Numbered from the stretch's first letter, positions 10,880-23,505 are shown. The stretch is DNA of 64,000 nucleotides from Adineta ricciae (GCA_905250025.1 CAJNOJ010000206.1:1-64000), one strand, 5' to 3'. Notes: generated from the letters alone by a model not told the origin. Made by a program: numbers and translations.

Positions 10880-11520
10880 ACTTTAGGTGGATGCAAACAT
10901 CCACTAAGTTAAAGACTTGGTCTTCGTTCACAGATACAGTCGTACGTGCTTTTGGCTCAACATGAGCACAAGAATTGGCATTGGAACAATTGAAATGGTA
11001 CAAACAAACCATCAACCAGTCTATTACTCAATATTATGAAAAATTTATCGAACTATGTAAAAAAGTCGATGTTGCAATGCCTGATTCCTTGAAATTGAAA
11101 TATTTGATGGCTGGAATTAAGGAATCATTGGGAACACGTGTTGCGTTACAAGATCCGAAATCAACTGAAGCATTCTTATCATTAGCACGAAAAATTGAAG
11201 ATATTTTTGCACTCAAACAAACCGATCTTGAGACTAGCGCAAATAATACCTGTTTGAATGTAACCGCTTATCACAGTCAACCAAATCAAACGAACTTCAC
11301 ACCAGCGTCGAACAATAATTTTCGTCAAAGCAACCCTCGATATTCAACCGCATCCAAAAATCGTCTAATGTATAATCGAAACACATCAAATGGATACAAT
11401 GGCAACCGGCAAAGCAAATCTTCGAAGTATACAAAGTCAACACAACGATCGAATGCATGTTTTAACTGCGGTACTCTTGGCCATTATGCCCGAGACTGTA
11501 CCCGTCCGCATTTTCAATAA
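10880..11520 (+). pseudogene. gag: Retrotransposon gag with CCHC zinc knuckle
   Basis: The frame contains the gag signature FRWMQTSTKLKTWSSF, then QYYEKFIELCKKV, and ends in the nucleocapsid knuckle CFNCGTLGHYARDC (CX2CX4HX4C). Gag would package element RNA. An in-frame TGA at 10963-10965 interrupts the product. The protease-RT frame begins at once downstream. Confidence 0.75.
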
Positions 11521-11528
11521 TGGAAGCA

Positions 11529-11721
11529 CCGGTCGATGGTGTTGCTTTCACGAATTTATATAGCAATCCATCGACGTTAAACACATCACTGCTTTACCTT
11601 GATGTTCTTGTAAATAATAAACGANCGGTCGATGGTGTTGCTTCCACGAATTTATATAGCAATCCATCGACGTTAAACACATCATTGCTTTACCTTGATG
11701 TTCTTGTAAATAATAAACAAA
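11529..11721. repeat. About 96-bp direct repeat around the single N at 11625
   Basis: 11529-11624 and 11626-11721 are almost identical (CGGTCGATGGTGTTGCTT start, GTAAATAATAAAC end). As at 4918 and 6755, a lone N separates the copies, which points to unmerged contig ends. Confidence 0.8.
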
Positions 11722-13033
11722 TGAAAGCAATGATTGATACTGGCGCGAACCGAACATTTATTTCATTACAAGCACTACCTAGACCACACACTCAACAATT
11801 TATCGATAAACAACAGAGAAGTGCATCTTTAGCTGACGGACACACATCACTTTCTATTTTAGGCACATTAGAATTAAGCATTGATATCGGTGACATGTCA
11901 ACAATTATCAAAGGATATGTCGTGAAGGAATTATGTGCCGAGTGCATATTAGGAATGGATTTCATTAGTAAATAGAAACTCATTATCAATGCTGATGAAC
12001 GAACGGTGACAATGCATGATGATGATAAATGCATTACAACGACATTTGATGTTAATCAACGCAAAATTCGTTACCCAGCACGAACAATTCGTCAGGTCTA
12101 TATTCCACCGAAACGAGCAGTCTCAATACCAGTCAACGTGAAAATATCGTCAGCCAAAGTTTTATTTCGACCATCCTTTCGATTGGCGCGACAATCACCA
12201 ATGATATTGTTAAACAACATGGTCGTGGTGAATCACCAAAAGTCACACATTTCACTTTACAATCCGACTAAATATTCGTACACGATACCTGAGGGCATCG
12301 TAGTAGGAACGACCACAGTTCCAACACTATCTTTCAACAAATGCTTATCGATCGATCACGAATTAGTCAACGGATATATTACAAAGTTGACTCGACACGT
12401 TGCAGATCCGAAACAAGCAGATGAAATTAAAAATATCCTTCACCACCACGAGAAACTCTTCGACACAAGCAAACCTGCGAATGCTGTTAATGTCAAACCA
12501 CATGAAATCAAGACACTTGATTATCCTCCACCAACATCACGACCATACTATTCAACGCCGCGAAAAGAAGAAGAAATGTACAACATCGTCCAAGACCTAT
12601 TGGAACACGGTCTGATTCGGAAATCATACTCTCCATTTGCAGCACCAGCATTACTGGTCCCCAAACACGATAGAACATGGCGAATGGTTGTCGATTACAA
12701 GAAATTGAACAACATAACAATCAAGGACAATCATTCGTTACCAAACATGGAACAAAAGATACGACGATTGGGTAGATCACAGCTGAACGATTATACGAAT
12801 GGAACGTGTTAGCTCAAGGATTGAAGAACAGCCCGCCGTCATATCAACGAGTGATGGCTGACATATTGGCACCTTGTCGACAGTTTGCATTGGTCTACAT
12901 CGACGACATCGTGGTGTTTTCTCGTTCATTCGAAGAGCATGCGGAACACATCCAACAACTGTTATCCATTCTATCCAAGTACAACTTTACTTTCCTAACA
13001 TTTGATAAGGGAAAATATTTATCACTAGCGTGA
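11529..13033 (+). pseudogene. pol: Retrotransposon pol fragment: protease and partial reverse transcriptase
   Basis: MIDTGANRTFIS is the retropepsin active site (DTGA). RT begins with YYSTPRKEEEM and PALLVPKHDRTWRMVVDY. The central RT part with the first catalytic Asp is deleted near 12775, where the frame shifts. EWNVLAQGLKNSP and VYIDDIVVFS (YIDD) follow, then the sequence ends. A stop at 11973-11975 follows the protease. A single N at 11625 separates two about 96-bp copies of the pol start. RNase H and integrase are absent. Not functional. Confidence 0.75.
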
Positions 13034-13873
13034 ACCTATTTCTACTACAGTATTTATTGAAATTTATCCTGAGCAGCTCAGACGTAAAAACAAGAGGCGA
13101 AGATTCATGATGTTCAACCAAGCTGTCACATGCAATTCGTTTTCACTTGTTATAATTTTGCATGATAAGGCGAGATTCAAATATAGCTACTTGAAAGCAA
13201 ACGAGGGATATTCTTTTCTCTTTTTTGTGCTTTAGGCAGAACGCGAGAAATCCTCTATATCGAATGAGTTGTCGCATGACAAGAAAATAGAAACAAGTTT
13301 GACAGCCTTTACTTTCACCAACTTCCTTCTTTATCAAATAAGCTTTTCTTCTAATGCATTATCTGTTTTACCTGGGCGAAGGATAATAGGGAAGACGGCT
13401 ATGTTTACATACCAATTCTCGAAGTAATCGAATCAATTCTTTTCGAAATGACGCTTTTACGGTGAAAGTCAACAAATATTACAGTTGGCGGTATATCAAA
13501 TTCTATAACTATTACTAAATGCGGTTCATTCATTTATTATTTGTGAAATTTTCTCAGATATGGTCATAATTCAATGAGCACGCTAAAACTGTTAGTGTAT
13601 ATGTGAATATTTGTGAAAAATGCATCGAAATAGTTCCAGATAGTCATATATTTAAAATGAAATCTACGATTATAGTAACACTTTGTTTGCAAATACTCCG
13701 ATTGATGATGTTAAGAAATGGAATTGGGTCGAGCAGGAGTGAAATGTAGCATAAAATGTCGCTCTATATTGCATCTAATAAACTACCAGACATTTTATGT
13801 CGAATTGAATCATCCTTCTGCCTGGTTCACATTTTCTCTTTGGAGATAACGTCGTTGGCAGCATAGCAGTGTG

Positions 13874-13881
13874 TATATAAA
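13874..13881 (+). promoter_or_regulatory. TATA box of receptor copy A
   Basis: TATATAAA lies 50 bases upstream of the preferred ATG at 13931, in a context conserved in copy B. It also supports the downstream start, since the in-frame codon at 13871 would precede or overlap the box. Confidence 0.5.
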
Positions 13882-13930
13882 TGTATTCCGTTTAAATATA
13901 AACTTTTTAATCTATTATTGCACCCTCAGA

Positions 13931-14923
13931 ATGAGCTCAAATAGTTCGGAAATCTTTGACGACAAAAAATATATTCTTCATCGAATTAGATTTTTCATTT
14001 TGATTATATTGGAAATTCCAGCGGTTTTCATTAGCCTTTTGATTTTTGCCTTTTTCATTACACATCGTTCTGTGCTGAAGAATCTTCAAAATCAAGCTTT
14101 ATTAGTTTTACTACTCGCCAATTTCATCGAATTAGCTACCAGTATACCAATGACCATAGTTTTCTTTCACTTTTCCTATGTTAATCCGGCAACAGCAGTT
14201 TATTGTACGTGCTGGACATTTCTGGCCTATAGTCTTGCCGTCATCGGTGAATTTCTCATGGCCACCATTTCTGTACAACGACACACACTTATATTTCAAC
14301 CCCAAATATCACAAGTGCTCTATAAACGGTATATAGTGTACCATTTACCTCTACTCTTATGTATCATCTATCCAATTGTGTTTTATATATTTGCCATTTT
14401 CCTTTATACATGTGACGGTACTCAATGGGATTTTCAAGAGAATGGATGTGGTTTCGCAAACTGCTATTTTGTATATGACAAAACACTGGGTACGTTTGAT
14501 TGGGCAGTAAATAATGGCTTCCCGATGGTAGTTATTTTCATGGCTAATATCATCCTCGTCATACGAGTTGTCAAGAACAAACTCCGTCGACAACAACTTG
14601 TTACTTGGCGAAAACATCGACGAATGACTATACAATTATTGAGTATATCAAGTCTTTTTTTAATTGCCTGGTCACCAAGTCTGATCATTGCACTCATTCA
14701 ACAATTATTCGCTCCAGATTTTGCACTACAAATTCAAATGGATTATATAACCGAGCTCATATACCTTGCATGTCTCCTGTTGCCATTAGTATGTGTTGGT
14801 CTGCTACCAGAATTTATTAAATGGATTGTGAAATATTTACATTGTGGAGCAACCACAAACAATATTGTTAGACCAACCACAGGCAATGTTGTTAGACCAA
14901 TCACAAAAAATATCCCAAGATAA
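13931..14923 (+). CDS. Rhodopsin-like seven-span receptor (GPCR), copy A
   Basis: About 330 residues with seven hydrophobic segments; probably a plasma-membrane chemosensory or peptide-type receptor coupling to G proteins. The first span is FFILIILEIPAVFISLLIF. Span 3 ends in ISVQRHTLIF, with QRH where classical receptors have DRY. Span 7 (ELIYLACLLLPLVCVGLLPEF) lacks NPxxY. Cysteines before span 3 and in loop 2 could form the usual disulphide. I start it at ATG 13931 because copy B begins there and a TATA box lies 50 bases upstream. Single exon, intact. It is nearly identical to 28457-29425 except for a short C-terminal repeat (VRPTTGNVVRP) that is longer here. The ligand cannot be inferred. 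Confidence 0.8.
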   Translation: MSSNSSEIFDDKKYILHRIRFFILIILEIPAVFISLLIFAFFITHRSVLKNLQNQALLVLLLANFIELATSIPMTIVFFHFSYVNPATAVYCTCWTFLAYSLAVIGEFLMATISVQRHTLIFQPQISQVLYKRYIVYHLPLLLCIIYPIVFYIFAIFLYTCDGTQWDFQENGCGFANCYFVYDKTLGTFDWAVNNGFPMVVIFMANIILVIRVVKNKLRRQQLVTWRKHRRMTIQLLSISSLFLIAWSPSLIIALIQQLFAPDFALQIQMDYITELIYLACLLLPLVCVGLLPEFIKWIVKYLHCGATTNNIVRPTTGNVVRPITKNIPR

Positions 14924-15440
14924 AATTCATTGTAGCCCCGATACATGAGAAAGACATTTTTCGCTTTTTAATGTATACTGATTATACAAATATATGATTT
15001 TAGTGACTTCGTAGAACATTCAGCTTTCTGACATATTTTACATGACAAATAAAAAAGAAAAATCGATTCTATCCTTCATTCACTCAAAAGAAATGAATAT
15101 TTCGTTGCATTTTCAGATTGATTTTCATTCAACTCTAAAACGAATATTGTCCTATCTCTTCTTCACTCTGGAGACTCTTTTTGTTCTCCTTTCGTCGTTC
15201 TCAATGTGTTAGATAAGTCTACTTTGTATTTTTTTCTCCTCTTTCTTTGTTAATCTGGCGATTTAACTTACTTCTCTTATCTCGTTTAAATAAATGCAGT
15301 AAGTTTGTGTCTTTCGATGCATTCATTCTTCATATCTCTAGTCATCTGATGAAATAATTTCTTTTGGAGATTTTATTCATTAAACCTTCTAACTGAAAAT
15401 AATCAATAATCTTTTGGAATAATCATCGCAAATTCATGCG

Positions 15441-17112
15441 ATAGATGAAAAGCGCAAACAACAATCAATTAACAACTTGGAGATGGACAACGACCGCAAA
15501 AGATTCGCTAAAGGTAATGAAAATATTCTTGAAGGAAGTTACTAACATCTTTAATCATTTTCATTGTGTGATCGTCAACAAAATCGATTCTTTTCGTTAG
15601 CGATCGTTCGACTCTTTGAAGTCGAATTATTTGCTAATATCCGAATGAAACACATTACATCACACTTCCATTGATATAGATTCACTGTTGCCACCAAAAC
15701 AACAGAACGAAAGCTATCAACTCTTAGTCAAGTTGTATCAAGAAACGTGTCATCTCGAGCATTGTTTATTAAATTCGTATTTGTACAGAGCATGTTCGAT
15801 CAAAAGTGCACCTGGTGAATTCGAAAAGATCGGCGATAGTGATAACAATATTCGTGCTGGTATTCAATTTGAACGTGCCAGAGAATGGAAACAAAGTATT
15901 TTGATGGTAGCACACGCAGAAATGATACATTTACACTATGTTCAATGTATGCTATGTGCACTTGGAGAACTTCCTTGTTTCACACTACCGGATCGGCATC
16001 CGACGACGGGGAATTGGTTTATTCCAAACTGGAGAGCTCATGTTGGAGAGAAACCAAATAATGAAGGTGTACAAGTTCCGATTGAACCATTGAGTCCAGA
16101 GTGCATTCAACATTTTGTTTTGTATGAATCGACAGATGCTCTACAAGATCAAGATCCATTCGGACCAAAAATTATGGTTTTATTTAAACAGTTATTCGAC
16201 TTTGAAGTGAATTTGAACATTGAATCAACACTACTGAACGTCGACGATGAACAAGTGCGAGCAAAATTATTCGGTCAGTTGTGAAGTCTCTATACCATCC
16301 AAGCGCCACTTCCAATACCTGCGAAACCGTTAATCAAAGTAGCATTAGGTGCATTACCACCAGTAGAAGAGCTACATTTTGCCTCGATTACTGATTTTTA
16401 TCTGCAAGCTGTCGCTCCGTTATATAGGCAAGGTTTCCTGCCCGTTGGTCCCATCTATAGAAGTAAAAACTTTTATGCATTACATACTCAAAACGTTCAC
16501 AGTTATTATCCAAATATCAAAAATATCGATAGTATCATTGCTGAAATTGTCGATGAAGGAGAAGGATTTAAGAATTTCGAAGAACGTGCTGAATTTTTAT
16601 TTACGTTGCTGCATGGAAGAGAAAACGTCGAAAAGAGATGCTCCAACAAAATACCAATGGCTAGCTGATTGCGAACAATTTCGTCAGTCTCATCTGTATC
16701 GTTTTGCCATGATAATGATGGGTATGAAACAAGAAATGGATTTAGCAAACGTTGTCAATGTCAAATTCGATGCTTATAGACAGCTGGTAAAAATCGATCA
16801 TAATGTTACTTTGAAAGATCTTACTGCTCAAATACCTTACTATTTTAATGCTTGCTATCTTGTCATGATCATGTGGCTGTCGTGAATGTACGAAATAGCA
16901 CACTGGACTGGTGATAAATCTCAATGACAAGCCATTGAAATGATTGCCATATAGCCCCTTATGTCTCTAGCTATCCGACCGTTTCTGAAGCTCGCTTCCT
17001 TTTTTTTCCAATCCAGAGAAAAGAGCTGTTTTCACTATACGCTCATAACCTTCCACGTTTACCTTTGCATGTTCGCCAATTGTTTCAACTTTATATTGCA
17101 GAAGACCGATCC
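15441..17112 (+). pseudogene. VioB/RebD-like ferritin-like protein, copy A (5' part)
   Basis: The N-terminal part resembles the ferritin-like domain of VioB/RebD-type iminophenyl-pyruvate dimer synthases, including LEHCLLNSYLYRACSIKS and HAEMIHLHYVQCMLCALGE with the Glu/His pattern expected of metal ligands. Bacterial relatives couple amino-acid-derived imines in pigment synthesis; the role here is unknown. Exon 1 is 15441-15513, its start being ATA where copy B has ATG. The intron is 15514-15679 and exon 2 starts at 15680. Breaks: lost start, in-frame TGA at 16282-16284 (shared with copy B), a 35-base deletion near 16600 relative to B, and later stops. The sequence ends at the N at 17113. 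Not functional as assembled; probably of bacterial origin. Confidence 0.65.
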
Positions 17113-20100
17113 NACACTATCATAAGAGGGTGAAAATTGAGTGAAAATACCAGGTAGTATTGTCTATCGGAAACCTTTCATATGGTTCCAAATTGACTGG
17201 AATTCGGTGTAGAAAGATTCTCCGTCTCATTCTGCGTCGTTTTTGGTATTTGCCAAGTTAATTTTGAAATGGGCCGATTTACGGTCTTATACGCTCCCGT
17301 CCTTACAATGGATATCAATGACTTTATATTTCTTTTATCAAGACATGTCTTAATTAATCACAACGAAGCATTTTATTCTTTGGTATTTGTCGTGTCGATT
17401 AGATATTTGTGAATTACAGAAATTTAATGACTTCTTTGCTGGGATCAATGGAGATATTCGTTGTGATGATATTGTTTAGTAATGGTATCAAATTTCGATA
17501 ATTTCCGTTCTTCAATTTCATTTGAAATGCATATTCTAGGATTACTTGAATGAATAACTTGGATCGTATATGAAAATCTCTATTTAATTACAGCTCAAAT
17601 TGCTAGTATTCAAATCAGCACGTACATTTGTTTGAAAGCCTTTCACCTTTCGTGATGATTATATCTGTTGACGGATCATCGAAAACCAATCGTTTTCATT
17701 CGAAAAATTCCAAGCTATGTGATTCAATTCATTCATTCAAATGGATTCCTGTTATAAACAGCCAGTTTTTTTTCTCACTGTAAATTAGAAAGAACGAGAT
17801 AGTCAAATATACAATCAATTTTATAAGATTGTAATGAATGATATTACTGAAATAATTTCTTCGTTATGATCATTTTTTCATCATGCTAACTGTAATGTCG
17901 CATAATTATCATTCATTCCAGTTGTCTATCAATTCATCACAAATATAAGCAACGTCTCACGCGAACCTGATCATTGTTTTTGGATTATCCAATCGAAAAT
18001 ATGTCTGGCAATGTTATTTTTTACATTTTCATGTCTTATTATTTCGATCTCATTAAAGAAGTAGTGAGGGTAACTTTAATTTACTTTTTGTTTCTCCTAT
18101 GTCATTATTAGTAGCATACAATCATATTCCAATATAAAATACCACAATTTATTATGAAAAAGATGAAGTTGCAAGCTTTATTTCAACAATTACATTTGTG
18201 ATCTTCCAATTCTGTCAGTTTCATCAGAAATCAGATATTCCTGCTATGAATGATTGAGTATGTACAGTATCGTTAGTCATTCATACATGTCTGATTTTTA
18301 TTCATTTGAAACAGAATTTATAATTTTACACTACTGAAAAGGTGAAACCATTTGTTTATCTTTATTTTGACCGATTCGATATTAAAAACCAATGGAAACA
18401 ACTTAAATTAAAGCAATAGGTAGGTTGGAAGATGTATTACTTTATAATCGAATGAATTAAATTATTCGTCAAAGTAGATTTATACAGTATTATCATTCTT
18501 TATTATCAAGTTTCAAGGAAGCTGACTTAGAATATTTTTGTCTTCAACTTGTATTCGATTACATCCTGATTCTGATCTCATTCGTTGATAGTATGTTATT
18601 TTTCATTGTCGTACAGTGGAAGATAAGGCACACAAGATGAAGTTCGTTACCATATTCTGTCGATTGAAATCTGAACCAATTTTTTCGATAATGAAATGTT
18701 AAGCAATCAAATCTCTTGATCAGTAGGAAACACAAAGGCTACGTCTGCCTTATCCAGATTAAAAAAAAGAACTTTCTGAGAAAGTTCACAACTTTATTCC
18801 CTCGACTGTAAAGAGGGTCATATGAAATAAAATTGTTTGTTTGTTTGTTTGTGGCAAAACGTGGGCGACGGTGGGCTACTGCGCGCTACGTGGCTGAAGT
18901 TGCGCGCGTGTACGGCCAGTGGTGGCCGAAGGTAGGAGATGTGGCCAATGGTGTGTGCAGGGTGGCACGGTGTGATCTCTCATGACCACGGGTGTGGGCG
19001 AGGGTCAAGGGCCAAGAGTGAAAGATTGACAATCAGTTTTCTCGAAATATTTGAAATTTGAAGAGTAGTCTTTTCCGATCGAACCTATGGCCGACGGAAG
19101 AGCATATTTATAACGTCGAGATATGACTTGAGGCATCAACTAAGAATTTACTAACTCGGCAATTTGGCTAAGCGAATACTGTATTGGGAACATGGACGAA
19201 GACTCCCCACATGGTCTCTTGAGAAGAAGTAGTTTGAATGGTGTCTATCTATGCCATGATTGAAGGCAAAAAATGACAGAAACGTCACGAATAGCGCGTG
19301 GAGATAGATGAGGCTGATTGAGAATTGTCGCAAATCATAAAATGGATCGACAGCTAGCGCGCGATATCAGACTGTGAAATTTGATGTCTAGGATGAATGA
19401 ATCATGCATTGAGCGTCTTAGATGCCTTTGTTATGTGGCCCTATCGATAAGGCGGGTTGTAAGTATCTGATAACGTTCAATAAAGGAAAGACAAGCTGCA
19501 GCTGAGAGATTTGTTTATACTGATTGTGTTGAGGCAGTTAAATTGTGTGTGAATGGTGGAGAAGAAAGGCGCCTACCATTTGACAAAGTGTACATGCTAT
19601 GAACAATATCGAGCAGTCGGGAGTGGCGGACCGGAGGGACGCCGACAACCGACTGCGAGATGAGAGGGTTGTTACATCTTTTGTGTAATTCTAATGACAA
19701 GCGTACAATGGGAAAAAAATCAGCCGAGCATTCAGCGAGAGTACCCGACCAGCGTTACTGGTGATAAATTCACAATAAATAAAGACTTTTTATATCCTCA
19801 CATTTGTTTTACAAAGACAATAAGCTATTTTATTTGCGAGAGTTAATAAATAGTCGAACAGAAAAGGTTTTACCGTTTCGTCGTACGTGAAGTTGCTAGA
19901 TTGATTCGCCTCATTAATAGCACACGCAGACAGTATATCTGTCTTCCACAGTCGAGGGTGAAGTGAGTCGGCACGACGAACGCTACTTGTTTTTAATGCT
20001 CCATCAAGTTCACATGGATTTGATGTGCTTATTTGTTGTCTAAAGACTAAATATTGCCACAGCAAAATAAGAATACACATAGAAACAGAAATTTTACCAT

Positions 20101-20406
20101 TAGCAAATATAATATTAGGTGTATCTTTCTTCTTCTTCTTCTCTTTCTTGTATGCTTTTTATAGAAAAATAATATAGATTTTGATGCAAGTGATGATCGC
20201 ATCGATTACATTGTATTTTTTCCTTGCAGTATTTTTTTCTCCCTCATCCTACGTGTTTGTTAATAATGATTCTATAATTTGCTTTTATTTAATAGCCTAT
20301 ATTATACAAAATGATGATAAGGAAACTAAATATAAGCATAATCATCGAATTTGTTGTTATTTTTAACACACTATTATTAATATTCTGTTGTATAGTATAG
20401 ATTGAA
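17113..20406. other. Scaffold join (N at 17113) and gene-poor stretch
   Basis: After the lone N the VioB-like homology stops abruptly. The next 3.3 kb is AT-rich with no supported gene. It holds a dispersed repeat at about 18785-18852 ending in (TTTG)n. A GC-rich island with many GTGG words lies at about 18853-19015. A hairpin-type repeat lies at 19949-20010, inside the minus-strand open frame 19790-20080, which I therefore do not call a gene. Confidence 0.5.
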
Positions 20407-21434
20407 CTAGTTGATTCCATGTGCGCATAGCTCATGGATGTGGGAATATTCCAATATCCTCAAGATACTACTTTTGATATTGGTAGTTAATCTAGTGATA
20501 AATGATGTTGTTGATACTTTTACAATATTGGTGTTAAGTACTTTATACATCTGTGATAAATCGAGATATTGATCGATAATTTTCCAAATTCCATCAACAA
20601 CTGATGGATCGTTACATCGATTATATCCACACCAATATTGTATTATACGATTTAGTTTCGTTGTATTCTTTATCAATTTATTGTTCTCCATCGTATATAA
20701 AAAATAATCTTCTTTCCTCATAATAAAGAAAGAACTGTTGATATGAATTTGTACTATCTTTTTAATATCTGATTCGCGCTTAGCTTCATTTTGGTTTTTC
20801 TTAACTGAAAAGATCCAAGCGCATATTTCACTATGACATTCTTGTACATTTTTCCTATCACTTATTTCAAAACGTATGATCTTTTTCTGTGCAGTTTTGA
20901 TGATACATACATATCAGATAAAGATTTCGAGAAATTAATCTGATTTTCTAAATCAGCAAGATGATATCTACCTGAATATTTGTTTGTACCTCTTAAAAGT
21001 GGTCCAACGATAGTTGAAAATCTTTCATTTTGTAATCCGATAATCCAACCAAGATGCATGAACAGAGTATGACGATCACAATAATCTGTATCGTTGCATG
21101 AAAATTCCAAAATATCTTCAATTGAAACTCTTTTATTTTTATCCCAAATAAGTGAAATATCAAAGTATATATCAACATTCATTGTAAAGTTTCTCGGAAT
21201 AATTTTATTACCAAAAAAGATATTGACTGTGTTCGATCTGCGAAAAATTTGCATTTGAACAGTACATATTTCACTTTTGACAGTTGGAATTTGATGAACA
21301 GTGGTTTTGATTCGACCACTAGCGAATTTAATTGAATTAAGAATAGTGTTCATTTTACACACAAGAGATTCATTCTTTATAAATAGTATAAATAAAATCG
21401 TAAAGAATAGGTTTATCATTATATATGAATACAT
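20407..21434 (-). pseudogene. Secreted protein of unknown family, one frameshift
   Basis: The product starts with a signal peptide (INLFFTILFILFI). A secreted domain of about 170 residues follows, with FSCNDTDYCDRHTLFMHLGW and a conserved-looking Cys pair. Near 20880-20895 the frame changes by one base; the shifted frame continues without stops through ISDRKNVQECHSEICAWIF to IQYWCGYNRCNDPSVVDGIW and ends at 20407. Total length would be about 340 residues. I do not recognise the family. Either it is a young pseudogene or the assembly has a one-base error, because only one break exists in over 1 kb. A short (CTT)n tract lies at 20130-20150. Extracellular localisation is inferred from the signal peptide. 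Confidence 0.5.
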
Positions 21435-22343
21435 CTGAATTATAGAAATCTACTAAATATGATCATTTGTGTATGAAAGTCTTATATGCATACATATCGT
21501 TCTAGTTTATCGTAAGAGATTTTTGAAAATAACTCGAGTTTAATCTTTTTGTGGAAAAAAGACTTCAATCAATTAATAGATTTAATTATAGAAAATATCA
21601 GTTCTAATCTCATCTTTTGTCTTAAGAGAGTATGTGAATAATCAAGAATTCATAGATCACATGATACAAACACAATTTGAATAAGACATTAAACGTGCAA
21701 TATCATTATTTGTTATTGTCACGATTCAATCTGTATGCGTTTCAATTCAGTTTCATTTCTTTAAAAAGAACAGATATTAATTGTGTTTTTATCAATTCTT
21801 AATCGAAAAGTACATACGATAACATCACTCTCAGTTAAATTGATAAACAATTACAACTATCTATTATATCCTTCGGAGAAGAATAATGAGTTCGTGAAAA
21901 CTCCTCTTCGTTTCATCGTTCATTTATTTCTCAGTGCCAATTTTCTTTCGCTCAGTTAATCTTATTTTTAATGATTAATTAGTATTAATTCGACTTCTAA
22001 CATGCAATACTTCTTTTCTCATTCTGGCACGTTGTCTATTGATTCTTTCTCTCGATTCATTACACAATTCGTGTCATTGAACTTTTGTAGACTTGCTGAT
22101 AGTCGTATTGATCTCATTATCCTAATTAATTTTCTATAGTTTCTAACAAACGAATATTAATTAGAAAGAGATGTATAATGTAGAAGGGCGTGATTTCTAA
22201 ACGGCGTCATACTTTTAATAAGAAAATTCATTGATAAAAAAAGGTAGTTCTTTTCTAAACAAGACAGAAAATAATTTTTCTGCGTTTTTGTTTCACAAGG
22301 TTTAACTCCTTCACCTGACTATAAGACGTTAAAATAAAAATCA
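21435..22343. other. Gene-poor stretch between divergent genes
   Basis: AT-rich; probably holds the promoters of the minus-strand secreted-protein gene and of the receptor starting at 22344. No specific motif recognised. Confidence 0.45.
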
Positions 22344-23505
22344 ATGTCTAGTTCTAATGATTTTGTATCTTCTATTAATTATGTTACGATGCAAATCAAT
22401 CGTCATGTAGCTTTACTTATACTTCTTTTTGGTACTGTTGGTAATATATTGAATCTTTTGGTTTTACGCGAACAAGATTTAATCAAAGTTCCATGTACAC
22501 ATTATATTTACTGTTCGTCGATGTCAGCAGTAGTATTTCTTTGGTCAGCATTACTAACACGAATTCTACAAGGGTAAGATAGGAGACTTTATAAATTTCT
22601 ATTAAATCTTCTATAAACATGAATATTTTAGTTACAACATCAACTGGCCAAATGAGAATCGACCTCTATGTAAAATTCGTTTGTATATACTGAATGTTAC
22701 TTGGGCAATTGCTATTTGGGCACTTGTTGGAGCAAGTATTGATCGATTTTTATGCAGCAGTCGTTCGGCAACTTATCGTCGACTGAGTACAATTCGAACA
22801 GCAAGATATTATTTGACAGCAATTTTCGTATTTTTCGCACTTTTTTTTGCCGAAGTGCTTTATTGCTACGAAGCAAGTGTTCCAAATGTTCCCGTTGCTT
22901 GTTATGGACAAAATTTCGCCTGTCGAATCTTTAATGATTGGATGTCTTTGTTCATGGATATCATTCTACCAAGTATCTTTTTAGCTTTATTTGGTTCATT
23001 AACTATTCGCAATGCTCAAACGAGAATGGTTCGTCCAATAACAGAGTCAATTCACCACACTGATGTCAACAATCAAATCAAATTAGTACGAAAAAATGAA
23101 CGAAATCTTACTACAATGTTATTAGTTCAGGTAAGTTTAGACAAAGGATCTACTGTGTGAACTGATAAAGATGAGAGTCAGATGCAGACAATAAGAAGAT
23201 ATTCATAGTCGATTATCTTTTTTTATGAAGAAAATATGTTTTTACAAAAATTTCAGGTTTCCATTGTTTTTGTTCTGGATTTGCCATTTGAAGTGTATCG
23301 TCTTTATGCCAGTATAACATCAAATGTTAGTAAAAGTGCATCTCGTCTCGTTATTGAAAATTTAGTGTATGCATTGGTAATACTTCTTGTATTTTTTACA
23401 CATTCTATTTCTTTTTATTTATACACACTCACTGGCACACTCTACTATGCAGTATTTTTACGTCTTGTACGACGTTACTTGCATCATGTGCGATTACCAA
23501 ATTAA
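22344..23505 (+). CDS. Rhodopsin-like seven-span receptor, three exons
   Basis: Predicted join 22344-22573, 22632-23130, 23257-23505 (325 residues). The introns begin GTAAGA and GTAAGT and end TTTTAG and TTTCAG, and all phases agree. Span 1 carries the GN motif (ALLILLFGTVGNILNLLVL). Span 3 ends in GASIDRFLCSSRSA, a DRF version of DRY. Span 6 follows a basic loop (VRKNERNLTTMLLVQ). Span 7 lacks a clear NPxxY but ends with LYYAVFLRLVRRYL. It belongs to the same broad family as the other receptors here but is clearly diverged from them. Intact; the ligand is unknown. Confidence 0.8.

Larger units (their letters stand above)
10880..13035 (+). mobile_element. Truncated Ty3/gypsy-type LTR retrotransposon
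   Basis: In order: gag with a CCHC zinc knuckle, aspartic protease, then part of reverse transcriptase. The tether, RNase H, integrase and both LTRs are not visible. The left edge abuts the DDE_Tnp_4 relic near 10880. The right edge is lost soon after the YIDD region, within about 50 bases of duplicated block A. It is a dead fragment with internal deletion and nonsense changes. Confidence 0.75.
13084..17112. repeat. Segmental duplication, copy A
   Basis: Starts at GTAAAAACAAGAGGCG and matches 27611-31620 (copy B) nearly throughout, with scattered substitutions and small indels, including introns and intergenic DNA. It carries one receptor gene and the 5' part of a VioB-like gene. It stops at the N at 17113, where copy B continues; the missing continuation has its counterpart at 57292. 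Confidence 0.9.

Noticed and set aside
16282..16284. TGA as a selenocysteine codon in the VioB-like gene
   Set aside because: No reason for selenocysteine in this family, no SECIS-like element looked convincing, and both copies have other breaks; an inherited Trp-to-stop change is simpler.
19790..20080. 96-codon minus-strand open frame with a hydrophobic start
   Set aside because: Its middle part coincides with a dispersed hairpin repeat also found at 42048 and 47340, so the frame is probably fortuitous.
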